A program made the position numbers and the translations under genes. Source: Candidatus Chryseobacterium colombiense (GTDB taxonomy: Bacteria; Bacteroidota; Bacteroidia; Flavobacteriales; Weeksellaceae). Taken from it: a DNA stretch of 64,000 nucleotides. The stretch covers positions 2,610,001-2,674,000 of the forward strand of contig CP119310.1 in assembly GCA_029203185.1 (NCBI GenBank). The letters are read 5' to 3'. Below, piece by piece: positions 28,492-36,871 of the stretch. Position 1 is the first letter of the stretch; each line of letters opens with the position of its first letter. Below the pieces are notes generated by a model that searched no databases, was not told where the DNA came from, and saw only the letters and a program-made list of their open reading frames with translations.

Positions 28492-29480
28492 GAAACAGTA
28501 GGGTATTTTTTCAACTCATGAGAAGCTACCACAAAGCCGGTCAGGAGTAAAGGTATAAAAAGTCTCGTTTCCCAGAAAATCCCCACAAAAGCAATCATTG
28601 CCAAATAGGGAGAGGAAAAAAGAAGATATTTTTTCAATATAATCTGTTGATTCGGTGTACAAATTTGAGACACAAAATACAATCCCAAAACCCCGAAGCA
28701 TAAACCTGCCAAATTAAAAGGACTGGTAAAATTTTTAACTACATAAACACCTTCCGCAAAGGAAACCTGTTGAGGAATAAAAAATTTCAATCCAAAATAG
28801 GCCGATAAAAAAGCTACCACAAGAAAAGTAACTTCTTTTATGCGGTTAAAATCCAACTTTTTTATATTCACAAAAAGAGCCGCAAAGAAAGCAATATTCA
28901 GGCAGGCCGTTTCTCTTACAAAAGTGGAGACAAAAACCAAGACAACTAATAACAGAAAATCATTGATTTTTTTATATTGAAAATATCTTAAGCTCAAAAA
29001 AATTCCGAAAAGATAAAAAAAGACCGCTATACTATCACAATTTGTCGGCACATACTGTGTGATTACAATAAAAAAAACAGCCAGCAAATGTACAAGTCTT
29101 TTTATTCTGGTATCGTGAAAAAAAACTGAAGGATTAAGCTTAAAAATTAAAGATAAAAGAACCGAAGACAAAACAAAAAACAAGCTGTTTACAAGAAAAA
29201 CGCTATGATAAAATAAGCTTCCGTGCTTTAGTAGAAAAATTTTCAGATCAGGAAATCCATTTACTATTTGAGTAAAAATATCACCTGCATGAACGCTTAA
29301 GTAATTAGGAATAACCCGGTAAGCATATACTGAAGAAAACATAAAATCCGGAGCTTTCTCCCACATTTTCATATTCACATAAGAAGATTCAAAGCCATAA
29401 TATGCCATGAATAAAAGAAGGAACGGGAAAATTATGACAAATAAAAAGTCATTTATTTTTTCATCAAACAGTTTATGCAT
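28488..29480 (-). CDS. Polytopic membrane protein, unknown
   Basis: This 330-residue protein has about nine hydrophobic helices. It contains a first loop with FESSYVNMKMWEKAPDFMF and YVPTNCDSIAVFFYLFG in mid-protein. No family signature was recognised. It overlaps the EpsG-like gene by 4 bp, so the two products probably act together in the inner membrane. A minus-strand TACTTTTG (29551-29544) lies about 65 bp upstream without a good -33. Confidence 0.75.
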   Translation of the reverse strand: MHKLFDEKINDFLFVIIFPFLLLFMAYYGFESSYVNMKMWEKAPDFMFSSVYAYRVIPNYLSVHAGDIFTQIVNGFPDLKIFLLKHGSLFYHSVFLVNSLFFVLSSVLLSLIFKLNPSVFFHDTRIKRLVHLLAVFFIVITQYVPTNCDSIAVFFYLFGIFLSLRYFQYKKINDFLLLVVLVFVSTFVRETACLNIAFFAALFVNIKKLDFNRIKEVTFLVVAFLSAYFGLKFFIPQQVSFAEGVYVVKNFTSPFNLAGLCFGVLGLYFVSQICTPNQQIILKKYLLFSSPYLAMIAFVGIFWETRLFIPLLLTGFVVASHELKKYPTVS

Positions 29481-29618
29481 ACAAAACAGTTCCTCGAATT
29501 AGAATGATTTTGTTTCAAAGTCTTTCTAGAAAGACATTATTTGCAAAAGTATAAGTTTTTTTCATTCGGGCTATAAATATTTTATTGATTTTCAAATCAA
29601 ACTTTCTTAATAAAAATT

Positions 29619-29647
29619 TTGAACTCCCTCCTAAAAATTTAAATTTG
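29619..29647 (+). promoter_or_regulatory. Promoter of the flexirubin plus-strand operon
   Basis: TTG (29619-29621), an 18-nt spacer and TAAATTTG (29640-29647) match the Bacteroidota consensus, about 22 bp before the start codon of the RND-acyltransferase gene. A very short leader is implied. Confidence 0.65.
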
Positions 29648-29668
29648 CAAACTTGATTTTATAATGTA

Positions 29669-32600
29669 ATGCATCGTTTCTTCATATTTTTATATTATCT
29701 CATCTCAAAAAATAAGATTCTTTCTGTATTTACTGCAGTAGGAATAGCTGTTTTATGCGTTTTTTTTGCTTCGAAAATTAATTTTGAAGAAGATATCAAT
29801 CAGATAATTCCTAAAAATGAAAAATCCGATCTTACGGCAAAAGTTCTCAAGCAACTTAATTTTTCAGATAAGATCATTGTCATTATTGAAAATAAATCCA
29901 AAGAAGATCAATTTCAGCTTTCAGAAACTGCCGATTCTTTTTTAACCCAAATTGAGCCTTTACAAAAATACATTGGCTCTGTTCAGGGAAAAGTAAACGA
30001 TAATGAAATTTCGGAAACCTTCGATTTCGTCAATCAGAATCTTCCTTTATTTTTAAATGAAAACGATTACATAGAAATTGAGAGAAAACTCCAAAAAGAC
30101 AGCATCGCAAAGCAGGTTGAAAATAATTATGTATCGCTTGTTTCCCCAACAAGTCTGGTCACTAAAGATTTCATAAAAAAAGATCCATTGGGAATCACTT
30201 TTTTAGGTATCAAAAAACTAAATGCATTAAATATCAGTAAGGATTTTAAGCTGGAAGACAATTATATCGTTACCAAAGACGGGAAAAACCTCCTTCTGTT
30301 CATCGATCCTAAAAACAAAAGCAACGACACCAAAAATAATGAAGCTTTCGTTAATCAATTAAATGAAATAAAAAACAACCTCAACAAAAAATTCAAAGGA
30401 AAAACAGAAATCAGCTATTTCGGCTCTCCGGTGATTGCTGTTGCCAATGCCCAGCAAATCAAAAAAGACATTCAGAATACAGTCATTATTTCTATGACGG
30501 TACTTTTACTTTTGCTGATTTATTATTTCAGAAACGTTTTCACCCCCATTATTGTTTTTCTTCCCACCGTTTTCTCCGTTCTATTGGCTTTGCTGATCTT
30601 ATATTTTATTAAAGATAAAATTTCAGCTATTTCTTTAAGTGTAGGAGCTATATTAGTAGGAATTACCATCGACTATGCACTTCATATTTTAACACATTAT
30701 AAGCATAATAACAATATTGAAGAGCTTTACAAAGAAATCACGCAACCTATTATTTTAAGTAGCGCTACAACGGCAGTTTCGTTTCTTTGTCTGGTTTTTG
30801 TACGTTCGGAAGCACTGAAAGACCTGGGACTTTTTGCAGCAATCACAGTTATTTTATCATCCATTACTGCACTGATCATTGTTCCTCAACTCTACAAACC
30901 GAAGACAAAAGAAAAAGCGACCAACACCAACTTTATCGATAAAATAGGTGCTTATCCTTATGAAAAAAACAAGCCTTTAATTATCGGCTGTTCCGTGATT
31001 ATTTTGATCTGTCTTTTCGGTTTCAGACATGTAGGTTTTAATGAAGACATTGGAGATTTAAATTATATCCCTGAAGATCTAAAAATAAGTGAAGCCAAAC
31101 TGCAGAAGCTTTCAGACATTACCTCAAAATCTATTTATACCATTTCTTACGGAAATTCAGAAAGCGAGGCCTTAACCAGAAACTCTCAGCTGAGTCAGTT
31201 TTTAGAAAAAGAAAAGAAAGAGGGAAAAGTTTTAAGCTACAACTCTCTCGGGAATATTGTTCTCTCGAAAAAAGACCAGCAAAAAAAGATTGAAAACTGG
31301 AAAAAATTCTGGGACACTCATAAGAAAAATCAAACGATTTCCGAACTGATCAAAAACGGAAACCAATTCGGATTCAACAGTTCGGCATTTAATCAGTTTA
31401 ATGAAAATTTAAATAAAAGTTATTCTACCTTAACCTTAAAAGACTATGAAAAAGTAAAAGCTTTACAGATTTCTGAGTTTTTAAGCAACGAAAATGGGTT
31501 TTATACCGTTTCGAATGTTGTAAAAGTAGATGATAAAAAAAGAGATGCTTTCATCAGAGATGTTGAAAAAAAGCATGATGCTTTGGCGATTGACCGTCAA
31601 CAAATGAATGAAAACTTTTTAGGTCTACTGAAAAGAGATTTTAATACCCTGATCAATTATTCTTTACTGGCCATCATTATAACAATTATCATTTTCTTCC
31701 GGAATTTTGAACTGACCGTCCTCACGATGTTTCCCATTGTTTTAACAGGAGTTGTGACCGCGGGAATTCTCTATTTTTTAGGATTAGAACTCAATATTTT
31801 CAGCACGGTTGTTTGTACTCTGGTTTTCGGAGTGGGAGATGATTTCAGCATCTTCCTTACACAGGCCATGCAGAAAGAACATACCACAGGAAAAAATGAA
31901 CTGCCTACTTACAGAACCTCTATTATCCTGGCTGTTTTCACCACAGTACTTTCTATTGGTTCTTTAATTTTTGCCAAACATCCCGCATTACATTCTTTGG
32001 CTTTAGTCGCATTAATCGGAATGTTCTCTGTAATTATTATTACCTCAACTTTATATCCGTTCTGGTTTAGATTATTAATTACAAACAGGGTCAAAAAAGG
32101 TCTTTCACCGATTACCTTCAGATTATTTATCAATTCTGTCTTCTCCTTTTTATATTACGGATTGGGAGGATTAATTTTCTCTGCATTCGGAAGTATTTTT
32201 GCGAAAAAATCAAAAGGAAGAACTTTAGAGATTATCAAATTAATCTTAGCTAAATTTTTAGTTTCCGTTTTATATACCAATCCTTTTGTAAAGAAAAGAT
32301 TGATAAGAAATCCTAATGAAGATTTCAGCAAACCTGCCGTAATCATAGCCAATCACACTTCTTTCCTTGACACTCTTGCATTGGCGATGGCCAATCATAA
32401 AATTATTTATCTGGTTAATGACTGGGTATATAATTCGCCTATTTTCGGAAAAATGGTAAAAGCTCTTGGATTTTATCCCGTTTCTCAAGGCATTGAAAAT
32501 GGTATGGATCAATTGAAAGAAAAAGTAGCACAGGGTTATTCTTTAGTTGTATTTCCGGAAGCAGAACGTTCATATACCAATGATGTAAAAAGATTCCACA

Positions 32601-33322
32601 AAGGAGCATTTTATATAGCACAGGAATTCGGGTTAGATATTGTTCCGGTTTATATTCATGGAAACTCGGAAGTGCTTCCAAAAGGAGACTTCATTATCTA
32701 TGACGGAGCTATTACTGTAAAAATCGGGGAACGAATTCCTAAAGACAATCTGAATTTTGGGAAAACATATTCTGAAAGAACAAAAAAGATCAACGCGTAT
32801 TTCAGAGACGAATTTTCAAAACTCAGAAATGAATTAGAAGGTGAAAACTATTTTAAAAAGAAATTATTTTTAAGCTTTTTATACAAAGATGCTGATGTCG
32901 TAAAAGAAGTAAAAGAAGATTTTAACAAAAACAAATCGGTCTATTTTGAACTGAATAAACATCTTCCAAAAGACGGAAACATTCTTCATATTGCTGATGA
33001 TTACGGTCAAAAAGATATTTTGCTTACATTGCAACAGGCACGCAGAAAGATATCCAGTTTTATGACTGACCCGGAAAAACATGAAGTTGCACAGCATAAT
33101 TATATTGTAAAACAGAGAAAGATCAAATACATTACAGACTTCTCTGAAATTGACAAAGAAATTGATACTCTTTTGATCTCTGTGGATTCTTTTGATCTTA
33201 ACCGTTTAAAAGAACTTCCTCAGAAAATTATTTTTATTTGCGAAGAAAATTTTTCTTTAGAACATGAAAATTACACCTTAGAATTCAGTTCAGCATCAAT
33301 AAAAATATATAGACATACATAA
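29669..33322 (+). CDS. RND (MMPL)-family exporter fused to a PlsC-type acyltransferase
   Basis: This 1217-residue fusion begins with an MMPL/RND transporter of about 12 membrane helices (residues 1-810). It has two periplasmic loops that open with FEEDINQIIPKNEK and FNEDIGDLNYIPEDLK. A lysophosphatidate-acyltransferase domain follows (about 885-1060), with the HX4D motif NHTSFLD (His896) and FPEAERSYTNDVKRFHKGAF. The tail (about 1085-1217) has a Rossmann-like opening, NILHIADDYGQKDILL. Similar RND and acyltransferase functions are separate genes in many aryl-polyene clusters; here they are one protein. The likely role is moving or acylating the pigment during outer-membrane delivery. It is the first gene of the pigment cluster, with its own promoter. 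Confidence 0.9.
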   Translation: MHRFFIFLYYLISKNKILSVFTAVGIAVLCVFFASKINFEEDINQIIPKNEKSDLTAKVLKQLNFSDKIIVIIENKSKEDQFQLSETADSFLTQIEPLQKYIGSVQGKVNDNEISETFDFVNQNLPLFLNENDYIEIERKLQKDSIAKQVENNYVSLVSPTSLVTKDFIKKDPLGITFLGIKKLNALNISKDFKLEDNYIVTKDGKNLLLFIDPKNKSNDTKNNEAFVNQLNEIKNNLNKKFKGKTEISYFGSPVIAVANAQQIKKDIQNTVIISMTVLLLLLIYYFRNVFTPIIVFLPTVFSVLLALLILYFIKDKISAISLSVGAILVGITIDYALHILTHYKHNNNIEELYKEITQPIILSSATTAVSFLCLVFVRSEALKDLGLFAAITVILSSITALIIVPQLYKPKTKEKATNTNFIDKIGAYPYEKNKPLIIGCSVIILICLFGFRHVGFNEDIGDLNYIPEDLKISEAKLQKLSDITSKSIYTISYGNSESEALTRNSQLSQFLEKEKKEGKVLSYNSLGNIVLSKKDQQKKIENWKKFWDTHKKNQTISELIKNGNQFGFNSSAFNQFNENLNKSYSTLTLKDYEKVKALQISEFLSNENGFYTVSNVVKVDDKKRDAFIRDVEKKHDALAIDRQQMNENFLGLLKRDFNTLINYSLLAIIITIIIFFRNFELTVLTMFPIVLTGVVTAGILYFLGLELNIFSTVVCTLVFGVGDDFSIFLTQAMQKEHTTGKNELPTYRTSIILAVFTTVLSIGSLIFAKHPALHSLALVALIGMFSVIIITSTLYPFWFRLLITNRVKKGLSPITFRLFINSVFSFLYYGLGGLIFSAFGSIFAKKSKGRTLEIIKLILAKFLVSVLYTNPFVKKRLIRNPNEDFSKPAVIIANHTSFLDTLALAMANHKIIYLVNDWVYNSPIFGKMVKALGFYPVSQGIENGMDQLKEKVAQGYSLVVFPEAERSYTNDVKRFHKGAFYIAQEFGLDIVPVYIHGNSEVLPKGDFIIYDGAITVKIGERIPKDNLNFGKTYSERTKKINAYFRDEFSKLRNELEGENYFKKKLFLSFLYKDADVVKEVKEDFNKNKSVYFELNKHLPKDGNILHIADDYGQKDILLTLQQARRKISSFMTDPEKHEVAQHNYIVKQRKIKYITDFSEIDKEIDTLLISVDSFDLNRLKELPQKIIFICEENFSLEHENYTLEFSSASIKIYRHT

Positions 33323-33364
33323 TATACCGTTGAAAAACATATTTTTGTAAATAATAACAAACAC

Positions 33365-34279
33365 ATGAAGAAGAATATACTTGTACTCTATTATACTCAG
33401 ACAGGTCAACTCGAAGATATTGTAAAGAACATAGCCCGTCCCTTCGAAGATAAAAAAGACGAGTACCATGTTACTTATTATAATATTAAGATGAAAAAGG
33501 ACTTTCCTTTTCCGTGGCCGAATGATGTATTCTTTAATACATTTCCTGAATCGTATTTACAGATCCCAAGTGAAATTCTTCCGCCATCCGATGAGGTATT
33601 GAACACAAAATATGATCTTATCATTTTCGGATACCAGGTTTGGTATTTAACACCTTCTATTCCTATCATTTCATTCTTAAAAAGCAGCTATGCAGAAAAA
33701 ATTCTGAAAGACACTCCCGTTGTTACCGTTTCAGGGACAAGAAATATGTGGATGTTCTCTCAGGAAAAACTGAAAGTATATTTAAAGGACATGAAAGCCA
33801 GACTGGTAGGAAATATCGCTTTGGTAGACAGACATGACAATTACACAAGCGTATTGACCGTGATTCGCTGGATGATCGGCGGACAAAAAGAAAAGTCAGG
33901 ACTGCTTCCTGCAGCAGGAGTTTCAGATGAAGAGATCAACGGATCGGTGAAGTATGGGGAAATTATCGAAAAGCATTTCAGCAATAATGATTTAAATACT
34001 CTTCAGCCGGATCTGGTAAAAAACGGTGCCGTGGAAATCCGCGCATTCCTGGTAAGAGTAGAGAAAGTAGGAAATAAAATTTTCACTATTTGGTCTAATC
34101 TTATCATGAAGAAAAAAGAGAAGCGACCATTGCTGATCAAATTCTTTAAGGTATATTTGATGGCTGCGATATGGATCATTTCACCTATCGTATTGGTTTT
34201 ACACTTATTAACAACACCTATCTTTTGGTTTAAAAGAAAAAAACAGAGAGAATATTTACAAGGAATTAATTTAAAATAG
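33365..34279 (+). CDS. darA: DarA-like dialkylresorcinol-forming enzyme
   Basis: This 304-residue protein has a flavodoxin-like N-terminus (NILVLYYTQTGQLEDIVKNIA) and a C-terminal membrane helix (MAAIWIISPIVLVLHLL, about 265-285). In studied dialkylresorcinol systems DarA aromatises the cyclohexanedione made by DarB. Its position 1 bp before darB supports this. A TATTTTTG -7-like box (33340-33347) precedes it, so an internal promoter is possible. The membrane anchor suggests the resorcinol half is made at the inner membrane. Confidence 0.88.
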   Translation: MKKNILVLYYTQTGQLEDIVKNIARPFEDKKDEYHVTYYNIKMKKDFPFPWPNDVFFNTFPESYLQIPSEILPPSDEVLNTKYDLIIFGYQVWYLTPSIPIISFLKSSYAEKILKDTPVVTVSGTRNMWMFSQEKLKVYLKDMKARLVGNIALVDRHDNYTSVLTVIRWMIGGQKEKSGLLPAAGVSDEEINGSVKYGEIIEKHFSNNDLNTLQPDLVKNGAVEIRAFLVRVEKVGNKIFTIWSNLIMKKKEKRPLLIKFFKVYLMAAIWIISPIVLVLHLLTTPIFWFKRKKQREYLQGINLK

Positions 34280-34280
34280 A

Positions 34281-35420
34281 ATGTACGACGTATTTATAAC
34301 AAAAGCATCAAAATACTTACCCAATGAGCCGGTTTCTAATGACGAAATGGAAACGTATCTTGGTTATATAAATGGCGCAAAATCTAAAGCAAAAGCCCTT
34401 ATTTTAAGAAATAATAAAATCACGACAAGATATTACGCTTTAGACAAAGAAGGAAATCCTACTCATACGAATGCTCAGATCACAGCAAAAGCGATTGAGG
34501 GACTATTTGATGAAAATTTCAAAAAGGAAGACATGAAATTATTATCTGTAGGAACTACATCTCCCGATCAGATTCAGCCTTCGCACGCTTCAATGGTTCA
34601 TGGTGAGCTCAACATCGGAAGATCTATTGAAATTAATACCGCAACAGGACTTTGCAACTCAGGGATGAATGCCCTGAACTACGGATTCCTTTCCGTGAAA
34701 GCAGGAGTTCAGGAAAAAGCTGTTTGTGCAGGCTCTGAAAGAATGTCGGCCTGGATGACTGCAGATAAATTCAATCATGAAGCAGAAAATCTAATTTTGC
34801 TTGAAGAGAGACCAATCATCGCCTTCAAAAGAGAATTCCTGAGATGGATGCTTTCAGACGGAGCCGGAGCTTTCTTGCTGGAAAACAAACCAAGAGAAAA
34901 TGCGACCAATTTAAAAGTAGAATGGATCGATTTCTATTCATACGCTCACGAGATCGAAGCTTGTATGTACGCTGGCTGCGAAAAGCAGGAGGACGGAAGC
35001 CTGAAATCCTGGGCAGATTATCCATCAGACGAATGGCTGAAGCAATCCATCTTTGCATTAAAGCAGGACACAAAAATTTTAGATAAATATATTCTGGTAA
35101 AAGGTGCGGAAAGTTTAAGATCATCTTTCGACAAACACCAGCTTGATCCGGAGGCTGTTGATCATGTTTTGGCCCATATCTCTTCAGGATATTTTAAAGA
35201 AGGTTTAAAAGAAGAATTTGCCAATGTCGGCTTGGATTTTCCTTGGGAAAAGTGGTTCTATAATCTTTCTGAAGTTGGAAACATCGGAGCGGGATCTATT
35301 TTTATCGCTTTAGAACAATTAATGAATTCAGGAAAACTGAAAAAAGGAGAAAAAGTACTTCTTTGTGTTCCTGAGAGTGGAAGATTCGCGTATTCTTGTG
35401 CTTTATTAACGGTTTGCTAA
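34281..35420 (+). CDS. darB: DarB-like ketosynthase III (dialkylresorcinol synthesis)
   Basis: This 379-residue KAS III-type enzyme would condense two acyl precursors to the cyclic diketone that DarA turns into a dialkylresorcinol. The triad is visible: Cys125 (ATGLCNSGM), His299 (HVLAHISSG) and Asn334 (EVGNIGAGS). Length and the darA-darB arrangement match known dialkylresorcinol pairs. Its stop codon shares one base with the start of the next gene (35420), which indicates tight coupling. Confidence 0.92.
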   Translation: MYDVFITKASKYLPNEPVSNDEMETYLGYINGAKSKAKALILRNNKITTRYYALDKEGNPTHTNAQITAKAIEGLFDENFKKEDMKLLSVGTTSPDQIQPSHASMVHGELNIGRSIEINTATGLCNSGMNALNYGFLSVKAGVQEKAVCAGSERMSAWMTADKFNHEAENLILLEERPIIAFKREFLRWMLSDGAGAFLLENKPRENATNLKVEWIDFYSYAHEIEACMYAGCEKQEDGSLKSWADYPSDEWLKQSIFALKQDTKILDKYILVKGAESLRSSFDKHQLDPEAVDHVLAHISSGYFKEGLKEEFANVGLDFPWEKWFYNLSEVGNIGAGSIFIALEQLMNSGKLKKGEKVLLCVPESGRFAYSCALLTVC

Positions 35421-35851
35421 TGGAAAACAAACTACCAACATCTGACCAAAACTTTGTGGAAAGCTTAATTCCGCAGCGATTTCCTTTTGTAATGGTAAAC
35501 AGCATTTCAGCCTACTCAGAAACACAATTGGTTTCAGGATTTGAAATAAAAGAGGAAAACATTTTTGTTCAGGACGGAATTTTTCAGGCTTCAGGCTTGG
35601 TAGAACATCAGGCACAGAGTGTGGCTTTGCATACCGGATACAAATATTATTTATTAGGAAAAGAAGCTCCAACCGGTTATATTGGTGCTATCAAAACTTT
35701 TGAAGCCATACAGTTACCGAAATTGGGAGACCAACTGACTTCAGAAGTGTCCATTATTAACGAAATGATGGGGGTAACTTTAGTCGACATTGTCACAAAG
35801 ATCAACGATGAGGTGATTGCAAAATCGCAGATGAAAACGGTTGTAATGTAA
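35420..35851 (+). CDS. ApeP-like hotdog protein (dehydratase-related), copy 1
   Basis: This 143-residue hotdog-fold protein begins MENKLPTSDQ at the ATG overlapping the darB stop; the frame runs 8 codons further back, but that would lie inside darB. It resembles the ApeP class of 3-hydroxyacyl-ACP dehydratase-like proteins: LIPQRFPFVMVNSI, LVEHQAQSVALHTGY and GAIKTFEAIQLPKLGDQL. It lacks the GHFPxxPxxPG signature of FabZ, and its opening reads PQR where copy 2 has PHR. It may be a non-catalytic partner, or use other residues. Copy 2 follows 62 bp later. Confidence 0.75.
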   Translation: MENKLPTSDQNFVESLIPQRFPFVMVNSISAYSETQLVSGFEIKEENIFVQDGIFQASGLVEHQAQSVALHTGYKYYLLGKEAPTGYIGAIKTFEAIQLPKLGDQLTSEVSIINEMMGVTLVDIVTKINDEVIAKSQMKTVVM

Positions 35852-35864
35852 TTTATACTTTAAT

Positions 35865-35897
35865 AGACCTCATAGGCTTTTGAAACTTATGAGGTCT
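35865..35897. repeat. Palindromic hairpin, TTTTGAAAC-loop family (copy 1)
   Basis: The arms AGACCTCATA and TATGAGGTCT flank a GGCTTTTGAAACT-type centre. The copy at 45930-45962 has the same loop but different arm sequence. It sits between two cluster genes and could act as an attenuator; no T run follows. Confidence 0.75.
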
Positions 35898-35913
35898 GGT
35901 AAAATAAAATATA

Positions 35914-36357
35914 ATGGAAATCAAGGAAGAAAATATCATCAATATCCACAACTTTTTGCCACATCGCGAACCGATGTTAATGGCGGATTATATCTTGGAA
36001 TTAACCCAGGAAAAAGTGATCACTTCCTTTGAGATAAAAGAAGATAATGTTTTTGTTCACAATAATGAATTCGTTGAAGCAGGTTTGATCGAAAATCTAG
36101 CACAGACCTGTTCATCCATTCTCGGACAAAGTTTCTTCGAAAATCCTGATGCAGACACGAAGGTCATCGGTTTCATCACCAACATTAAGAAAATTGAAGT
36201 TTTCGCCTTACCGAAAGTGGGTGATAAGATCATTTCAAAAGCTTCTTTGATTTCTCAGTTTGAAAATATCTGCCATATCTTCTGTGAGACATTTAACAAT
36301 GATGAATTGTTGATACGGGCTGAAATTAATTTGTTTATTCAAGAAGTAAAACACTAA
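35914..36357 (+). CDS. ApeP-like hotdog protein (dehydratase-related), copy 2
   Basis: This 147-residue protein is parallel to the preceding hotdog gene. It has FLPHREPMLMADYILEL, then SFEIKEDNVFVHNNEFVEAGLIENLAQTCSSILGQ, and VFALPKVGDKI. It keeps the LPHR opening that copy 1 lacks, so it is the better candidate for an active enzyme of the pair. Like copy 1 it has no GHFP motif. In aryl-polyene systems such proteins take part in dehydrating the growing chain. It lies 4 bp before the next gene. Confidence 0.75.
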   Translation: MEIKEENIINIHNFLPHREPMLMADYILELTQEKVITSFEIKEDNVFVHNNEFVEAGLIENLAQTCSSILGQSFFENPDADTKVIGFITNIKKIEVFALPKVGDKIISKASLISQFENICHIFCETFNNDELLIRAEINLFIQEVKH

Positions 36358-36361
36358 GCCA

Positions 36362-36766
36362 ATGAAAAAACAAGACCTTCCTCAGGATGAAAGCAATCTG
36401 AAGTCAGCCAACATGACCGAAGTGTTGTATGTGACGGATGAAAATGACAATTACACCACAGCCAACAGCATTGGTTGGGACGCCAAAAAAGCAGCACTGG
36501 AAGAATCAATGGAGCTGATTCATGAGCGTATTGAAGAAGCAAAACAAAATGTTGCCAATAATATCGTAAGTCCTATTATTTATTTCATGGAACTGAATAA
36601 AATGGATCTACAGGTTCTTGCAGCCTATGTCGGAATGTGGCAGTGGCGCGTAAAAAGACATGCAAAACCAAAAATTTTTAAAACACTAAGCGAATCCGTA
36701 CTGAAAAAATATGCCGACGCTTTCGGAATTTCAGTGGATGAACTAAAAAACTTTAACGGTAAATAA
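36362..36766 (+). CDS. Small protein of unknown function, possible XRE-type fold
   Basis: This 134-residue soluble protein follows the ApeP-like gene by 4 bp. I do not recognise the family. Its first half is acidic and helical. The C-terminal half (about 80-130) has the spacing of an XRE-type helix-turn-helix domain: MDLQVLAAYVGMWQWRVKRH, then LKKYADAFGISVDELKNF. The second part fits the typical final helix of that fold. A regulatory role inside the biosynthetic operon is possible, but this is a weak, pattern-based call. Confidence 0.6.
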   Translation: MKKQDLPQDESNLKSANMTEVLYVTDENDNYTTANSIGWDAKKAALEESMELIHERIEEAKQNVANNIVSPIIYFMELNKMDLQVLAAYVGMWQWRVKRHAKPKIFKTLSESVLKKYADAFGISVDELKNFNGK

Positions 36767-36795
36767 TTAATTTAAAATAGAAAATCATTCCGTTT

Positions 36796-36821
36796 TGTCA
36801 TTCTGACGAAGGAAGAATCTC
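36796..36821 (+). repeat. REP-like element (GTCATTCTGACGAAGGAAGAATCTC type)
   Basis: A 26-bp unit with the pattern GTCATTC-TGACGAAGG-AAGAATCTC lies in the 105-bp gap before the BtrH-like gene. Related units occur at 42151-42201, 46054-46079, 46170-46206 and 52088-52164. This form is common in Bacteroidota genomes; its mobilising enzyme is not in the window. Confidence 0.8.
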
Positions 36822-36871
36822 TACGTAATCCAGACGCAATTATTTTCCGTGATAAAAAGAGAAAAGCAAAA

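Noticed and set aside
29981..33322. Split of the RND and acyltransferase parts into two genes
   Set aside because: One continuous frame covers both, with no stop or frameshift between the domains.
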